Below are positions 44,579-52,829 of a stretch of 64,000 nt of DNA, piece by piece. Numbering within the stretch: the stretch's first letter is position 1; each line of letters starts with the position of its first letter. The stretch covers positions 248,001 through 312,000 of the IMG/VR virus record IMGVR_UViG_3300046517_002304, one strand, 5' to 3'. The notes under the pieces were generated by a model. That model worked only from the letters and a program-made list of their open reading frames with translations. It was not told the DNA's origin and did no database searches. The translations under genes and the position numbers were made by a program. Source of the stretch: a virus.

Positions 44579-44787
44579 GCTTGTGGCAATTCGTAAATAA
44601 ATTTGCGAACGGTTGTGAAAACGAGAGGCACTTTGCCGTAACAAGTTGTTACATGGAAAAAAATCGGAGAAACTAGACCACGATCAAACGGCATTGTTTC
44701 ATTGATTTCATCTACTCTAACGGCAGTTAATTTTTTATTAACTTTCGCCATGTAGAATTTTCCAGCTTGAATCTCGCTGCGTATCAT
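44575..44787 (-). CDS. 70-aa SH3-like protein
   Basis: M-I-R-S-E-I-Q-A-G-K-F-Y-M-A-K-V-N-K-K-L-T-A-V-R-V; the G-K-x-Y-x-A-K-V-x-x-K-L-x-x-V-R-V line is frequent in planctomycete proteins. Confidence 0.6.
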   Translation of the reverse strand: MIRSEIQAGKFYMAKVNKKLTAVRVDEINETMPFDRGLVSPIFFHVTTCYGKVPLVFTTVRKFIYELPQA

Positions 44788-44789
44788 AA

Positions 44790-45251
44790 CTAAATGTACC
44801 TTATCCGATACGGAAATTGATCCGCAAGCATCTGATAGCCCCACCACTCTGTTCCTACATCATCGGCACAGGCGTCTACGGCTACCGAAATTCTCGCCTT
44901 TGTTCTTTCTAATAACCCGCATACTGTATCAAATACACACATGCTTTGATAAATGCCGCAAACCCTTAAATGCTCTACTTTAACTTTTAGTTTTTTTAAA
45001 GCAGAAATTACTCCCCGACTACCATCTTGATCGTACTTGGTGATCTGCACAGCCTTTTCGTAATTCGCAACTTTTTTTAGAATACATGGCATTACTGGCC
45101 CACAACGCGACAACCGCACAATAATAATTGGTGCCTTCCGCTTTTTTGCTAACGTAATTTCATGATGAACATTTTTACGGACTTTCGCCCATGTCGGACC
45201 TCCCCACTCAAAATAACCTTGCATATCAATGACAACTAATGCTTGTTTCAT
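44790..45251 (-). CDS. Isochorismatase/nicotinamidase-like hydrolase
   Basis: 153 aa, short for the family (180-210). Starts A-L-V-V-I-D9-M-Q; K72 in I-T-K-Y-D and C105 in G-I-Y-Q-S-M-C-V-F complete the D-K-C triad. Substrate not readable: nicotinamide, isochorismate or an amide. NAD recycling fits the ADP-ribosyltransferase-like genes at 423 and 2274, but that is inference. Confidence 0.75.
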   Translation of the reverse strand: MKQALVVIDMQGYFEWGGPTWAKVRKNVHHEITLAKKRKAPIIIVRLSRCGPVMPCILKKVANYEKAVQITKYDQDGSRGVISALKKLKVKVEHLRVCGIYQSMCVFDTVCGLLERTKARISVAVDACADDVGTEWWGYQMLADQFPYRIRYI

Positions 45252-45267
45252 AACTTATAACGGATAA

Positions 45268-45441
45268 CTAGGTGCCGACCACATGCAAACTGCCGACTTC
45301 TGGCGTTCCAACTTCATCTAAGACGCCATCCGTGCTTAGGGCATTTTCAAGCAACGTATCCAATGCTTCGCACACTAAATCAGCATCGGTAATGCTGTCG
45401 TCGTATTCAACCGTAACTGAAAGAACTGCGGTTTGTTTCAT
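45268..45441 (-). CDS. Family B paralogue (57 aa)
   Basis: V-L-S-V-T-V-E-Y-D-D-S-I-T-D-A-D-L-V-C-E-A-L-D-T-L-L. Stop TAG-TTATCC. A plus-strand frame here is its shadow. Confidence 0.7.
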   Translation of the reverse strand: MKQTAVLSVTVEYDDSITDADLVCEALDTLLENALSTDGVLDEVGTPEVGSLHVVGT

Positions 45442-45450
45442 GATTGTTTC

Positions 45451-45705
45451 CTAGCTTACGCGAATGTCAATGCTCGCAACGCCATTCATTGCTTTGATAA
45501 TTTTCAACTTGCTAACTAAGCGGTTAGGCATCGGTATTGTGGAACCGATGAGAACGTAGCCAGGCGAATCGGTTTCCGTATAATCATGAAACATCTCATC
45601 GGCTAGTTTTAGCTTGTGTGATTTCGATTCAACTTGGTCACATTCTAACGCCCCGGCGCTCGTAAGCATATAAACCGTGACGCGAATTTTAAATGATTTG
45701 CTCAT
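45451..45705 (-). CDS. Family B-like protein (84 aa)
   Basis: F-K-I-R-V-T-V-Y-M-L ... K-I-I-K-A-M-N-G-V-A-S-I-D-I-R-V. Looser match to B. Confidence 0.6.
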   Translation of the reverse strand: MSKSFKIRVTVYMLTSAGALECDQVESKSHKLKLADEMFHDYTETDSPGYVLIGSTIPMPNRLVSKLKIIKAMNGVASIDIRVS

Positions 45706-45725
45706 GATTGTTTTCTAATGGATAA

Positions 45726-46169
45726 CTAGTTGATCGGTTTCGTGCCGCTGCATTTCTTAGATGAGAAACCGATACACCCCCAAAACTCTGATTCGGTTTT
45801 TGCATTTTTGCGAACGACCATCGGCCTCCCGCAATGACAAGTTTCATGCGTGCGGGTAGTCGCTTCATCAATGCGGTTCGCAAGATTCTTTTTCCATCCC
45901 TCAACCCGATGGACCCGTTTCTGTTTCCCAACAGGAACAATTGCTCCATCTTCATCTTTATAAACAATCGCGGTGCGAATTGCATCCTCACCACATCCCC
46001 GACTGCTTTCGCCCACGATGCCGCTGAAGATTCTCAGGCAAAGTCTCGGGCCGATAATCTTTCCGTAAACTGCCTCTTTGCAGTTTGGAACAGTGATCGG
46101 AGCAAAACCGAGATTCTTGAGATAAGAATCAAATTCGGTTAGACTGATGTTTTTGTATGTTGCTGCCAT
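45726..46169 (-). CDS. 147-aa protein with topoisomerase-type zinc finger
   Basis: C-terminal C-H-C-G-R-P-M-V-V-R ... F-W-G-C ... C is a four-Cys topoisomerase finger. N-terminal 90 residues (C-L-R-I-F-S-G-I ... D-A-I-R-T-A-I-V) are a conserved unknown domain in phages. DNA binding likely. Confidence 0.7.
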   Translation of the reverse strand: MAATYKNISLTEFDSYLKNLGFAPITVPNCKEAVYGKIIGPRLCLRIFSGIVGESSRGCGEDAIRTAIVYKDEDGAIVPVGKQKRVHRVEGWKKNLANRIDEATTRTHETCHCGRPMVVRKNAKTESEFWGCIGFSSKKCSGTKPIN

Positions 46170-46188
46170 GATGTAATCTAACGGATAA

Positions 46189-46365
46189 CTAAAGTCGCTT
46201 CCAGATAAACCAGATTCCTCTAACAGTCAACCATACAGAAGCAACAAAAGATAACGATGCAAGTATATGATTGCGACTTGTATCAATCTCATACATTGTA
46301 TTAATCCATACTAGCCCTATAACAATTAACAACACCGTTGCGATTGATTTGAAAAAATCGTTCAT
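46189..46365 (-). CDS. 58-aa membrane protein
   Basis: Helices 8-23 and 36-52 with a basic end (I-W-K-R-L). ATGA overlap. Confidence 0.6.
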   Translation of the reverse strand: MNDFFKSIATVLLIVIGLVWINTMYEIDTSRNHILASLSFVASVWLTVRGIWFIWKRL

Positions 46366-46652
46366 CGGTAGAACCTTAGATTGGGGTATTGAAATTGCAT
46401 TTTTGCCTTAGCATCCCACCGACTAAATGCACGCACAAAATCTTGAAAGCCATCGCCTATTGCAGCATACAACGGACATCCACCACCACCCCAGTAAGCA
46501 CCACCACGATCATAATCGCCGCTTACAAAACGGACTCGGAATAACTGGACTTTGGCCGATTGATTCGTTGTGATTCGCGCACGGCCCTTCGGTGCGCCAT
46601 ATTTACACGGCACATCCGTAAGCAATTTATTTCCGTCGCCTAGCTTTGGCAT
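46362..46652 (-). CDS. Hypothetical 96-aa protein
   Basis: C-K-Y-G-A-P-K-G-R-A ... G-G-A-Y-W-G-G-G-G-C-P-L-Y. Gly-rich middle; ends R-F-Y-R. Confidence 0.65.
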   Translation of the reverse strand: MPKLGDGNKLLTDVPCKYGAPKGRARITTNQSAKVQLFRVRFVSGDYDRGGAYWGGGGCPLYAAIGDGFQDFVRAFSRWDAKAKMQFQYPNLRFYR

Positions 46653-46653
46653 T

Positions 46654-46971
46654 TTATCTTACCGATGGGATATAGGATGTAACCAGATTCTTGAATCCAT
46701 CGTCAACGTCTGAGTTTGCGATTTGCTCTTTAAGAAGATTGACAAGATTCGCTCGCTTAATCTTCTTATCTCTTGCGGCCTGAGTGTTAGGACAATCCTG
46801 TTTCCATTCTATACGATTGAAATTAGGACTCCACGAAACAATACAGCCACAAGCAAACTCACGTTCCTCAAATCCATCCCCGCAAGTATGCACGCTCCGA
46901 CACGATTCAGCCACGATATCGGCGGAACAGGTCGGGCAACTTTCAATATGGGCAATGAGTTTAAGATTCAT
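46654..46971 (-). CDS. 105-aa Cys-rich protein
   Basis: C-P-T-C ... C-R-S-V-H-T-C ... A-C-G-C ... D-C-P-N, a zinc-site pattern typical of phage host-transfer proteins. ATGA with 46968. Confidence 0.65.
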   Translation of the reverse strand: MNLKLIAHIESCPTCSADIVAESCRSVHTCGDGFEEREFACGCIVSWSPNFNRIEWKQDCPNTQAARDKKIKRANLVNLLKEQIANSDVDDGFKNLVTSYIPSVR

Positions 46972-47282
46972 CTGAGTTTCCAGTGTTGCGCCAGGGCATC
47001 GTATCGCCTTATCCGATGAATAGACTGTTCACGACGAAAGGTTTGCAAACGATATCCGATGCGAGTTAATTCTTTATGCAATTCGTTATATTCTTCCAGC
47101 TTTGCTGGCGACGTTGCACGAATGCAGTGAGTATAATCAGCACTTCCATGCTGGCCGATATGCTGATATGACTGGCAAGTATGAGATTCGTTAGTTCCCG
47201 GCAATTCAGGGAACAGAGCGAAGATTTCGCCGTCTTTATCTTTTCGGAAGATGACTGCCGTGAGCGGTTCGGTTGTATTCAT
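46968..47282 (-). CDS. Hypothetical 104-aa protein
   Basis: A-V-I-F-R-K-D-K-D-G-E-I-F-A-L-F-P-E-L-P-G-T: like small phage proteins of unknown role with R-D-x-D-G-x-I-x-A-L-F-P. Confidence 0.65.
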   Translation of the reverse strand: MNTTEPLTAVIFRKDKDGEIFALFPELPGTNESHTCQSYQHIGQHGSADYTHCIRATSPAKLEEYNELHKELTRIGYRLQTFRREQSIHRIRRYDALAQHWKLR

Positions 47283-47298
47283 AATTGTTAAAGGATAA

Positions 47299-47493
47299 CT
47301 ACTTCGCTTCTACAGTAAATTTATAATCGTCAACCGTTAAGTTAGGATGATCGGAGGTAAGCATCCCGCGATGTGCTGCGGTTTTTACGAGGTCTCTCAA
47401 AACCTGCTCGCATTCGGTCGGATCGGGATGAGTTGTCGTTTCGCTGCGAAACTTAACCGTCAGCTTTAACTCAACTGCTTGAATGCGAGGCAT
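47299..47493 (-). CDS. Family B-like protein (64 aa)
   Basis: Start M-P-R-I-Q-A-V-E-L-K-L-T-V-K-F (47493). E-C-E-Q-V-L-R-D-L-V helix. Stop TAG-TTATCC. Confidence 0.6.
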   Translation of the reverse strand: MPRIQAVELKLTVKFRSETTTHPDPTECEQVLRDLVKTAAHRGMLTSDHPNLTVDDYKFTVEAK

Positions 47494-47495
47494 GC

Positions 47496-47744
47496 TTACA
47501 CTTCCGCTTCTGGTCGGATGCAAAGAGGTTTTGTGTGGGGAGCGCCACTAACAATCTTGCCAGTCTTGCGATTAAAAACAAGAATCGTTTCGCAGATATC
47601 AACCTTGATAAGTTTTTTTGTAACTGTAGCAACCTTGCCGTCCCAATCCCCGCCGTATAATCCAGTATTGGTATCAGCGTAGAACACTCTAACTTCGTCA
47701 CCACGTTGGCGAGAGTTAGCTTTAATTGGTGGGAGTGATTGCAT
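47496..47744 (-). CDS. 82-aa SH3-like protein
   Basis: E-V-R-V-F-Y-A-D-T-N-T-G ... G-K-V-A-T-V-T-K-K-L-I-K-V. Overlaps the upstream gene by 23 nt. Confidence 0.6.
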   Translation of the reverse strand: MQSLPPIKANSRQRGDEVRVFYADTNTGLYGGDWDGKVATVTKKLIKVDICETILVFNRKTGKIVSGAPHTKPLCIRPEAEV

Positions 47745-48030
47745 TTTTCTTATTCTTATGTTCGTTGCAGCACTTTGCTGAACAGAATGCGTTTGGATGT
47801 TTTTTCATTTCACCGCAATTAATACAAGGCTTCGCAGGATAAACTGGTTTACTTCTGCCTCCACCGCCATAACCCAGCACTCCCATATAAGGCATACCAA
47901 CTAATGCAGCAGCCAAACTAAGATGCATTCGTCCTACTCTGGACAATGCCGATGAGCGAGTAGGATGAATTTCTACTGTATCGTTTCCAGATGTGATTGT
48001 CTCAACCGTATCAGACAAAGCATGCTCCAT
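47722..48030 (-). CDS. 102-aa protein with Cys-pair end
   Basis: C-I-N-C-G-E-M-K-K-H-P-N-A-F-C-S-A-K-C-C near the end (zinc ribbon). Gly-rich centre. Confidence 0.65.
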   Translation of the reverse strand: MEHALSDTVETITSGNDTVEIHPTRSSALSRVGRMHLSLAAALVGMPYMGVLGYGGGGRSKPVYPAKPCINCGEMKKHPNAFCSAKCCNEHKNKKNAITPTN

Positions 48031-48062
48031 TAAGTTTGGGGTTTATAACTTATAATGGATAA

Positions 48063-48209
48063 CTAAGGCTCAAATCCAGTTCCGTCCATAACATCACAAG
48101 CCGCCGCATAAATTTCAGCCATGCGTTCTGCCAGCGTTTCAGGCGATTGATTAGGATCGGACGCACCTTGAATTCTATACAGTGCCATGAGAATTTCGTA
48201 GCTTGTCAT
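48063..48209 (-). CDS. Hypothetical 48-aa acidic protein
   Basis: M-T-S-Y-E-I-L-M-A-L-Y-R-I-Q-G ... A-E-R-M-A-E-I-Y. Helical. Stop TAG-TTATCC; ATGA. Confidence 0.6.
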   Translation of the reverse strand: MTSYEILMALYRIQGASDPNQSPETLAERMAEIYAAACDVMDGTGFEP

Positions 48210-48775
48210 GGTCTTCCTTTCAGCTTGTAATTCGGAAGTGATTGCTTATCAACATACTTACACGTATCAATAGCAATCACCGAATCAGGACCGTAAAAAC
48301 AAGATTCCATTTCGTTTGCGTCTTCCTCTGTTTCTGGCATCGCCATATTGTCAAACATCCACTGAATAACTTCATAAAAATTTCCTGTGACGGGCTGAGT
48401 AACATGCACAGTTAATTTTTTAACAGGAGCAAGTCTGGTATGCTGCGTCTTAAGAAGATACAATAAATTTAGGTCATTGATAGATTGAATAGATTGTCTT
48501 GACGACAGCATCCCATCTTGCCAGTTTGTTTTCTTGCTACTAAGCCAATCATACTTGCACAGAACAATAGTATGAGGCTCTGTGATAAAATGAGCGTATG
48601 ATGGTTGTCTGACCATTTCGCAGATGCGAGCAACGTCAGACTGGCGAGCGAAAAATGCTCTGTTATATCGCATAAAGTTAAACATATTTCGCAATCCGTG
48701 AGTAGCAAGGATTGCGAAGTTGAACCGATTAAGCGGTCCCTGATCTAAGTATGTTGGTTCGGCGAGTGTAATCAT
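48206..48775 (-). CDS. Hypothetical 189-aa protein
   Basis: Large for this region; M-I-T-L-A-E-P-T-Y-L-D-Q-G ... C-K-Y-D-W-L-S-S-K-K ... C-F-Y-G-P-D-S-V-I-A-I-D-T. No domain recognised. Confidence 0.65.
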   Translation of the reverse strand: MITLAEPTYLDQGPLNRFNFAILATHGLRNMFNFMRYNRAFFARQSDVARICEMVRQPSYAHFITEPHTIVLCKYDWLSSKKTNWQDGMLSSRQSIQSINDLNLLYLLKTQHTRLAPVKKLTVHVTQPVTGNFYEVIQWMFDNMAMPETEEDANEMESCFYGPDSVIAIDTCKYVDKQSLPNYKLKGRP

Positions 48776-49128
48776 GGGAGCGGAGCTACGTCGGCAGAGT
48801 TACAGGCAATGGTATGAACCAACTCCAAAGGAATATCTCCTCTCCCTAATAGACATGAAACTTTAATGATATGCTGGCCTTCATCGTAGCCGATGATTTC
48901 GCCATGCCCCTCAACGCCGCTTACGAAAAAATTAACTTTATCACCGATGGTTGCTTGTGTATCATCGGTGATATCGTGTGCCGTAATAACTTCGGGAAGA
49001 TATTCAGTTAAGGTTCTAGCCGATACTTCAAGCATCGGCCTATGTTTAACCTTGCCGTCTTCGCTAAAAGCAGAATGCAACTGGCGAAGCAAACTGATCG
49101 GAATGAGGATTTGTTCGTCGTTATTCAT
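48772..49128 (-). CDS. Hypothetical 118-aa protein
   Basis: L-I-P-I-S-L-L-R-Q-L-H-S-A ... G-D-K-V-N-F-F-V-S-G-V-E-G-H-G-E-I-I-G-Y-D-E-G looks like a C-terminal SH3 barrel. Confidence 0.65.
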   Translation of the reverse strand: MNNDEQILIPISLLRQLHSAFSEDGKVKHRPMLEVSARTLTEYLPEVITAHDITDDTQATIGDKVNFFVSGVEGHGEIIGYDEGQHIIKVSCLLGRGDIPLELVHTIACNSADVAPLP

Positions 49129-49144
49129 GATTGATTACGGATAA

Positions 49145-49306
49145 CTACTTTCGCAAAAAGAGAGTAGAGCCTGTCTGAACGTATGTTCCGTTTTCAGATT
49201 TAAAATAAAGCCACATACCATCTTTGCGTATCGCCAGCAACCCATTAGACAAATGGCGAAAACTATTTACGTGGTAACGATGAAGGATGCCTGAGACGCT
49301 GGTCAT
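49145..49306 (-). CDS. Hypothetical 53-aa protein
   Basis: H-L-S-N-G-L-L-A-I-R-K-D-G-M-W-L-Y-F-K-S-E, beta hairpins. Stop TAG-TTATCC. Confidence 0.6.
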   Translation of the reverse strand: MTSVSGILHRYHVNSFRHLSNGLLAIRKDGMWLYFKSENGTYVQTGSTLFLRK

Positions 49307-49332
49307 GGTGTCGCCTTATTGTTACTAGAACA

Positions 49333-49512
49333 TCAACCAATCGGTTCAACTTCCAGCACCTCAACCGTGCGGTCAAGGGTATTTCTCCGACACTTTGCGA
49401 GATTGTCGCTTCCCGCTTCACGAACTTCTTCCTCTACGTCGTCAATGCAATCAGCTTCAATTTCATAGACTGCCCGCATATCTTGACGAATGATGACACG
49501 AAACAAAGGCAT
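49333..49512 (-). CDS. Hypothetical 59-aa acidic protein
   Basis: Start M-P-L-F-R-V-I-I-R-Q-D (49512), CTGGAGAAATCAC ahead. beta-alpha-beta. Confidence 0.6.
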   Translation of the reverse strand: MPLFRVIIRQDMRAVYEIEADCIDDVEEEVREAGSDNLAKCRRNTLDRTVEVLEVEPIG

Positions 49513-49543
49513 GTGATTTCTCCAGTTGATTATTAAGGGATAA

Positions 49544-49756
49544 CTAGCGGGGCCTGTTTCGCATACGTGATGCAGAGGCAAGCCGCTTGATTCGGTTGCG
49601 ACGGAATCTTTCGTTCTTAGAAATGGGACTACGCGCCCGCAACCATCCCGACTTACCGTAGGGATTACTCTGCAAATGCGGTTGACCGCACATGACGCGA
49701 GCAATCGTGTCGGCATAGTATCGGGTGCCGCACATTTCAATCATATCTGGCATCAT
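49544..49756 (-). CDS. Hypothetical 70-aa basic protein
   Basis: Arg/Lys-rich end R-F-R-R-N-R-I-K-R-L-A; stop TAG-TTATCC. Confidence 0.6.
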   Translation of the reverse strand: MMPDMIEMCGTRYYADTIARVMCGQPHLQSNPYGKSGWLRARSPISKNERFRRNRIKRLASASRMRNRPR

Positions 49757-49796
49757 GCGTATGTTCCTTTATGAGTGTTGATTTGTTAAAGGATAA

Positions 49797-50816
49797 CTAG
49801 CGGGGGGTCAACGTCGTTGTCTGGAAATTCGTGATGTTATCGTTTTCCGCCTTGCCTTCAAAATCCATCGGCACAATGTTCGGATCAGTAGGTTGAACTA
49901 CAGGCCGATACATGGAAAGGAATTTCGTTATGACTGCCTTAGTCACGATCTTTAACTGCTGCGGCGTATAAGTCGCCACAACCGCCGGTGGAGGCATCTT
50001 AGCGTTAGAGTCATACAATCCGCCATCCCCGAGAACTCCGTCAAGTCCCGGAGCGATGATCTGGAAACCTTGCGGCTTGAATGGCGTAGGCGTTTTGAAT
50101 GGGTCAATGTTGGGAAGCATGTAAGGGATGACCGATCCATCGGGAACGCTCACGCCAAACATTGCTTGCATGGCGGCTTTTGAGTTTGAATCGAAGTTCC
50201 GCTTAGATACATAAAAATCATTGTAGTTATAAACAGAGCCGTCATACGAACTATAATAAACAATCGGATCGGTATCTTCGGTGCCGCTCATTGTGTATTC
50301 GCGGAACCCATCGCCGTCATAGTCGCGTAGCCGACTCGGCATAAATTCGTAGATGATCTGCTGGCGATTTGTGGATACGGCGAACGGATTCGTTATCATT
50401 GAGGCGAACCCGCTTGGAGTCTTGCCGTTGTCAAATGTGCCGCCCAAAAAGAACACGAGACATTCAGCACCGTCAAGAAATGTCGGCTGGTCAATCGTTC
50501 CATTCCTGTTAATATCGTTATTAACAGTGAAATCAAACATCGGCCACATTTGAGTAATCTGGTATTTTGCCGATGGATAGGATGCCCAATCAGAAGCATT
50601 TTCGCAGAGCGTAATCCCGCTTGGAGGCTGGACACCATAGCGGATTTTGAAAATTGAAATTGCATTGTCAAGCTGAGCAACTTCAATGCGAGATGCGGCG
50701 ATCATCGCTCTTATCCGCACGCCGTTGACAGCGGGGACAAGGAGGCCCATGAGAACAAGAATTACGCTAATCACAATGATTAGCTCAACCACAGTAAACG
50801 CCTTGCGATTCTTCAT
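49797..50816 (-). CDS. Prepilin-like protein of Gemmataceae type
   Basis: 339 aa. Basic leader M-K-N-R-K-A then F-T-V-V-E-L (F+1, E+5) and an 18-residue hydrophobic helix, the class III signal of type IV/II prepilins. The rest is a large globular domain with L-D-G-A-E-C-L-V-F-F-L-G-G, a string characteristic of many Gemmataceae prepilins. Start set at M10 of the longer frame. Probably acquired from the host; may decorate or jam the pilus system. Stop TAG-TTATCC. Confidence 0.8.
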   Translation of the reverse strand: MKNRKAFTVVELIIVISVILVLMGLLVPAVNGVRIRAMIAASRIEVAQLDNAISIFKIRYGVQPPSGITLCENASDWASYPSAKYQITQMWPMFDFTVNNDINRNGTIDQPTFLDGAECLVFFLGGTFDNGKTPSGFASMITNPFAVSTNRQQIIYEFMPSRLRDYDGDGFREYTMSGTEDTDPIVYYSSYDGSVYNYNDFYVSKRNFDSNSKAAMQAMFGVSVPDGSVIPYMLPNIDPFKTPTPFKPQGFQIIAPGLDGVLGDGGLYDSNAKMPPPAVVATYTPQQLKIVTKAVITKFLSMYRPVVQPTDPNIVPMDFEGKAENDNITNFQTTTLTPR

Positions 50817-50862
50817 AGCGATCTTTCTGTAAGTGAGGTTCAAGATGATTGTTAAAGGATAA

Positions 50863-51243
50863 CTAAGAGAGGATATGCTTGATATCAGAAATGGTTTCCA
50901 AAACGAAAACCATTGTCGGAAAAATCAAAGGGTCTACCACAAATATAAACATGCTATAGAGCATGATGCAAAATTGAAATATGTTTAGTCCCTTCATGGT
51001 TTTGCAGGCAGTCTCTACCCGTTTCCTGTTGTAGACGATGGCCATTGCCGCGATGACAATAAAGGACAATTTAATTTTTACGCCGATCAAACCCATTATG
51101 CCGTTATTGTTGATGTGTGCTTCGGCGAGAGGATTGGCTTCGTAGAACGTATTCCCTTTGTTAATGACCGTCGCAACAGTCATAACAACGTCCATTGATT
51201 GAAGGAACAGGAACAGCAAGAAATGTTTGACGAGCGTTTTCAT
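50863..51243 (-). CDS. 126-aa multi-pass membrane protein (DUF5658-like)
   Basis: Four helices; Q-S-M-D-V-V-M-T-V ... F-Y-E-A-N-P-L-A-E matches the D-x-x-x-T...(E)-x-N-P-L pattern of DUF5658. Role unknown. Confidence 0.7.
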   Translation of the reverse strand: MKTLVKHFLLFLFLQSMDVVMTVATVINKGNTFYEANPLAEAHINNNGIMGLIGVKIKLSFIVIAAMAIVYNRKRVETACKTMKGLNIFQFCIMLYSMFIFVVDPLIFPTMVFVLETISDIKHILS

Positions 51244-51263
51244 ATTTGATAACGGATAACTAA

Positions 51264-51455
51264 TTAGAAGTTTTCAGGAAGCCATTCTCCTAAATCTTTA
51301 ATCATTTTGATAAATGGTGCAATTTTTTCCTCTAGCTGTTGCGGCGTAATGACGCCAGCGGCAGCATTAGATACATTGCCCTCAAGGCCCATGAGGATTG
51401 CAGTGAGTTGCATTTTAGGCGTAGGCTGACGCCAGAGTGGATTAAGTGTTTTCAT
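51264..51455 (-). CDS. Hypothetical 63-aa protein
   Basis: Start M-K-T-L-N-P-L-W (51455) at the ATGA overlap. V-I-T-P-Q-Q-L-E-E-K-I-A-P-F-I-K-M-I-K. Confidence 0.6.
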   Translation of the reverse strand: MKTLNPLWRQPTPKMQLTAILMGLEGNVSNAAAGVITPQQLEEKIAPFIKMIKDLGEWLPENF

Positions 51456-51601
51456 AAATTCCACATCCATCGGCCATGAATTGTTATGTAATTAATCCAG
51501 TCGTGTTCATTCCAATTTCCCGTATACACTGGCGGGGGAGAAAATAGATATTTGCCAGCTCTGTATAGCTGGACTTTATCATCGTAAGATAGGACTACCA
51601 T
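51452..51601 (-). CDS. Hypothetical 49-aa protein
   Basis: M-V-V-L-S-Y-D-D-K-V-Q-L-Y-R-A-G-K-Y-L-F ... N-W-N-E-H-D-W-I. Coupled to both neighbours. Confidence 0.6.
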   Translation of the reverse strand: MVVLSYDDKVQLYRAGKYLFSPPPVYTGNWNEHDWINYITIHGRWMWNL

Positions 51602-51723
51602 TTTTGAATGATATCTGTAAGTCGCCAGTAGGCGAACAAAAGAGCGAATGGGAGGAGAAACATTTCAACCTCAATCCATGTTTCGCAAAAGACTTGATTA
51701 ATATCTTTGAGTAGTTCTTTCAT
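51595..51723 (-). CDS. 42-aa membrane protein
   Basis: Amphipathic N-terminus then helix 20-34 ending in W-R-L-T-D-I-I-Q-K-W. Confidence 0.55.
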   Translation of the reverse strand: MKELLKDINQVFCETWIEVEMFLLPFALLFAYWRLTDIIQKW

Positions 51724-51724
51724 T

Positions 51725-51877
51725 TCAAAAACCTGCCAGCATCAAATCGCGGGTTGTTGAAAAGTAGAAATAAAGTTCGTGGTCTAAGTATGCCAACACA
51801 TATTGACACACTTCACCACTAGGAACATCAAACGTATCGTTGTAGCTGTTCCAGATTTGAGGATTGCTTTTAGGCAT
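51725..51877 (-). CDS. Hypothetical 50-aa protein
   Basis: Start M-P-K-S-N-P-Q-I-W-N-S-Y (51877). Y-F-Y-F-S-T-T-R end. Confidence 0.6.
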   Translation of the reverse strand: MPKSNPQIWNSYNDTFDVPSGEVCQYVLAYLDHELYFYFSTTRDLMLAGF

Positions 51878-51908
51878 TGGATTTTCTTTCTTATCTGGTA
51901 AGGGATAA

Positions 51909-52148
51909 CTACTTACTCCATCCTCTTTCCCACGCTGACGCTTCATCTGCATAAAGCATTCGGTCGTAAATATCACTTTTCTTATAAGGATTTTTGAATT
52001 GCTCTCCACTCATTTTAGTAGAGTAGGCGTCTTCCTCAATCTTAACCAACACTGATTTTCTCGCTTGCATAAACCTTGCGTAATCGGAAAATGCGAACCC
52101 CGCAAATCCAAAAACTAACACGCCAGCGATTATGATTGACGGTCGCAT
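51909..52148 (-). CDS. 79-aa membrane-anchored protein
   Basis: Helix 5-18 then charged region ending D-E-A-S-A-W-E-R-G-W-S-K; weak echo of family F (A-x-W-x-x-G-W). Stop TAG-TTATCC. Confidence 0.6.
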   Translation of the reverse strand: MRPSIIIAGVLVFGFAGFAFSDYARFMQARKSVLVKIEEDAYSTKMSGEQFKNPYKKSDIYDRMLYADEASAWERGWSK

Positions 52149-52288
52149 ATTTTATAAGGGATAACTAAGGTTGCCCAATCCGTCCTCATTGAATTTTCAG
52201 TCAGTCGACTAAACTTACTAATTCTCCGAATGTTGATTGTCAGATCTGGGAGTTTTATGACCTGATCTTCACCCTTGGCAATCCGTCG
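52149..52288. other. Open frame after a TAA with no start codon
   Basis: In frame with gene 52289 beyond its TAA, about 40 codons read like protein (K-G-E-D-Q-V-I-K-L-P-D-L-T-I). No start codon is present. Gene relic or readthrough tail. Confidence 0.35.
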
Positions 52289-52561
52289 TTATTCTTCGTC
52301 GGAAATGGTTTTGTTGTTGGCCGTGATTTCAAGTCCGGGAAACGGCGATCCGTCTCTGCCGATTTTCTGGACCGTTTTGAATTTCGCTGGAGCAAAATTG
52401 CTGTTCATATAATTATTAAATGCCGTGTTGTTTCGGCATCGCATACGAACGTGCTTTGCAAACTTGGTGAGGAACCAGAGTTGTTCAGCAGTAGCATCCT
52501 TCACCGAAAATCCAAAAGCCGATTCAAAAGCGGTTGTGAAATCTTTGCCAGTAAAGTGCAT
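52289..52561 (-). CDS. Hypothetical 90-aa protein
   Basis: Start M-H-F-T-G-K-D-F-T-T-A-F (52561), AAAAGGAACCGAACC ahead. Helical. Confidence 0.65.
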   Translation of the reverse strand: MHFTGKDFTTAFESAFGFSVKDATAEQLWFLTKFAKHVRMRCRNNTAFNNYMNSNFAPAKFKTVQKIGRDGSPFPGLEITANNKTISDEE

Positions 52562-52602
52562 GGTTCGGTTCCTTTTGTTAATTGACAAATGAAAAGGGAT
52601 AA

Positions 52603-52809
52603 CTATTCGCCGAACATTCCGATGTCGTGGGCAAGACAATCCTTCAAATCAGAAGAAGTATCCGTAAGTTGCACGCCGTTCCCCGACCAAACTTGCACAT
52701 TTAATTTTCCATTAACAATCGTTGTTCTGAGGATACAGCAGAGCCGTTTCCCGTTCACAACTCGGAGAATAGATTGTTCGTCAGTCAATGTTTGTGCGAT
52801 GATGTTCAT
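52603..52809 (-). CDS. Hypothetical 68-aa protein
   Basis: Start M-N-I-I-A-Q-T-L-T-D-E-Q (52809). L-C-C-I-L-R-T-T-I-V-N-G-K-L-N-V. Confidence 0.65.
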   Translation of the reverse strand: MNIIAQTLTDEQSILRVVNGKRLCCILRTTIVNGKLNVQVWSGNGVQLTDTSSDLKDCLAHDIGMFGE

Positions 52810-52829
52810 AGTTTCTAATGGATAACTAA

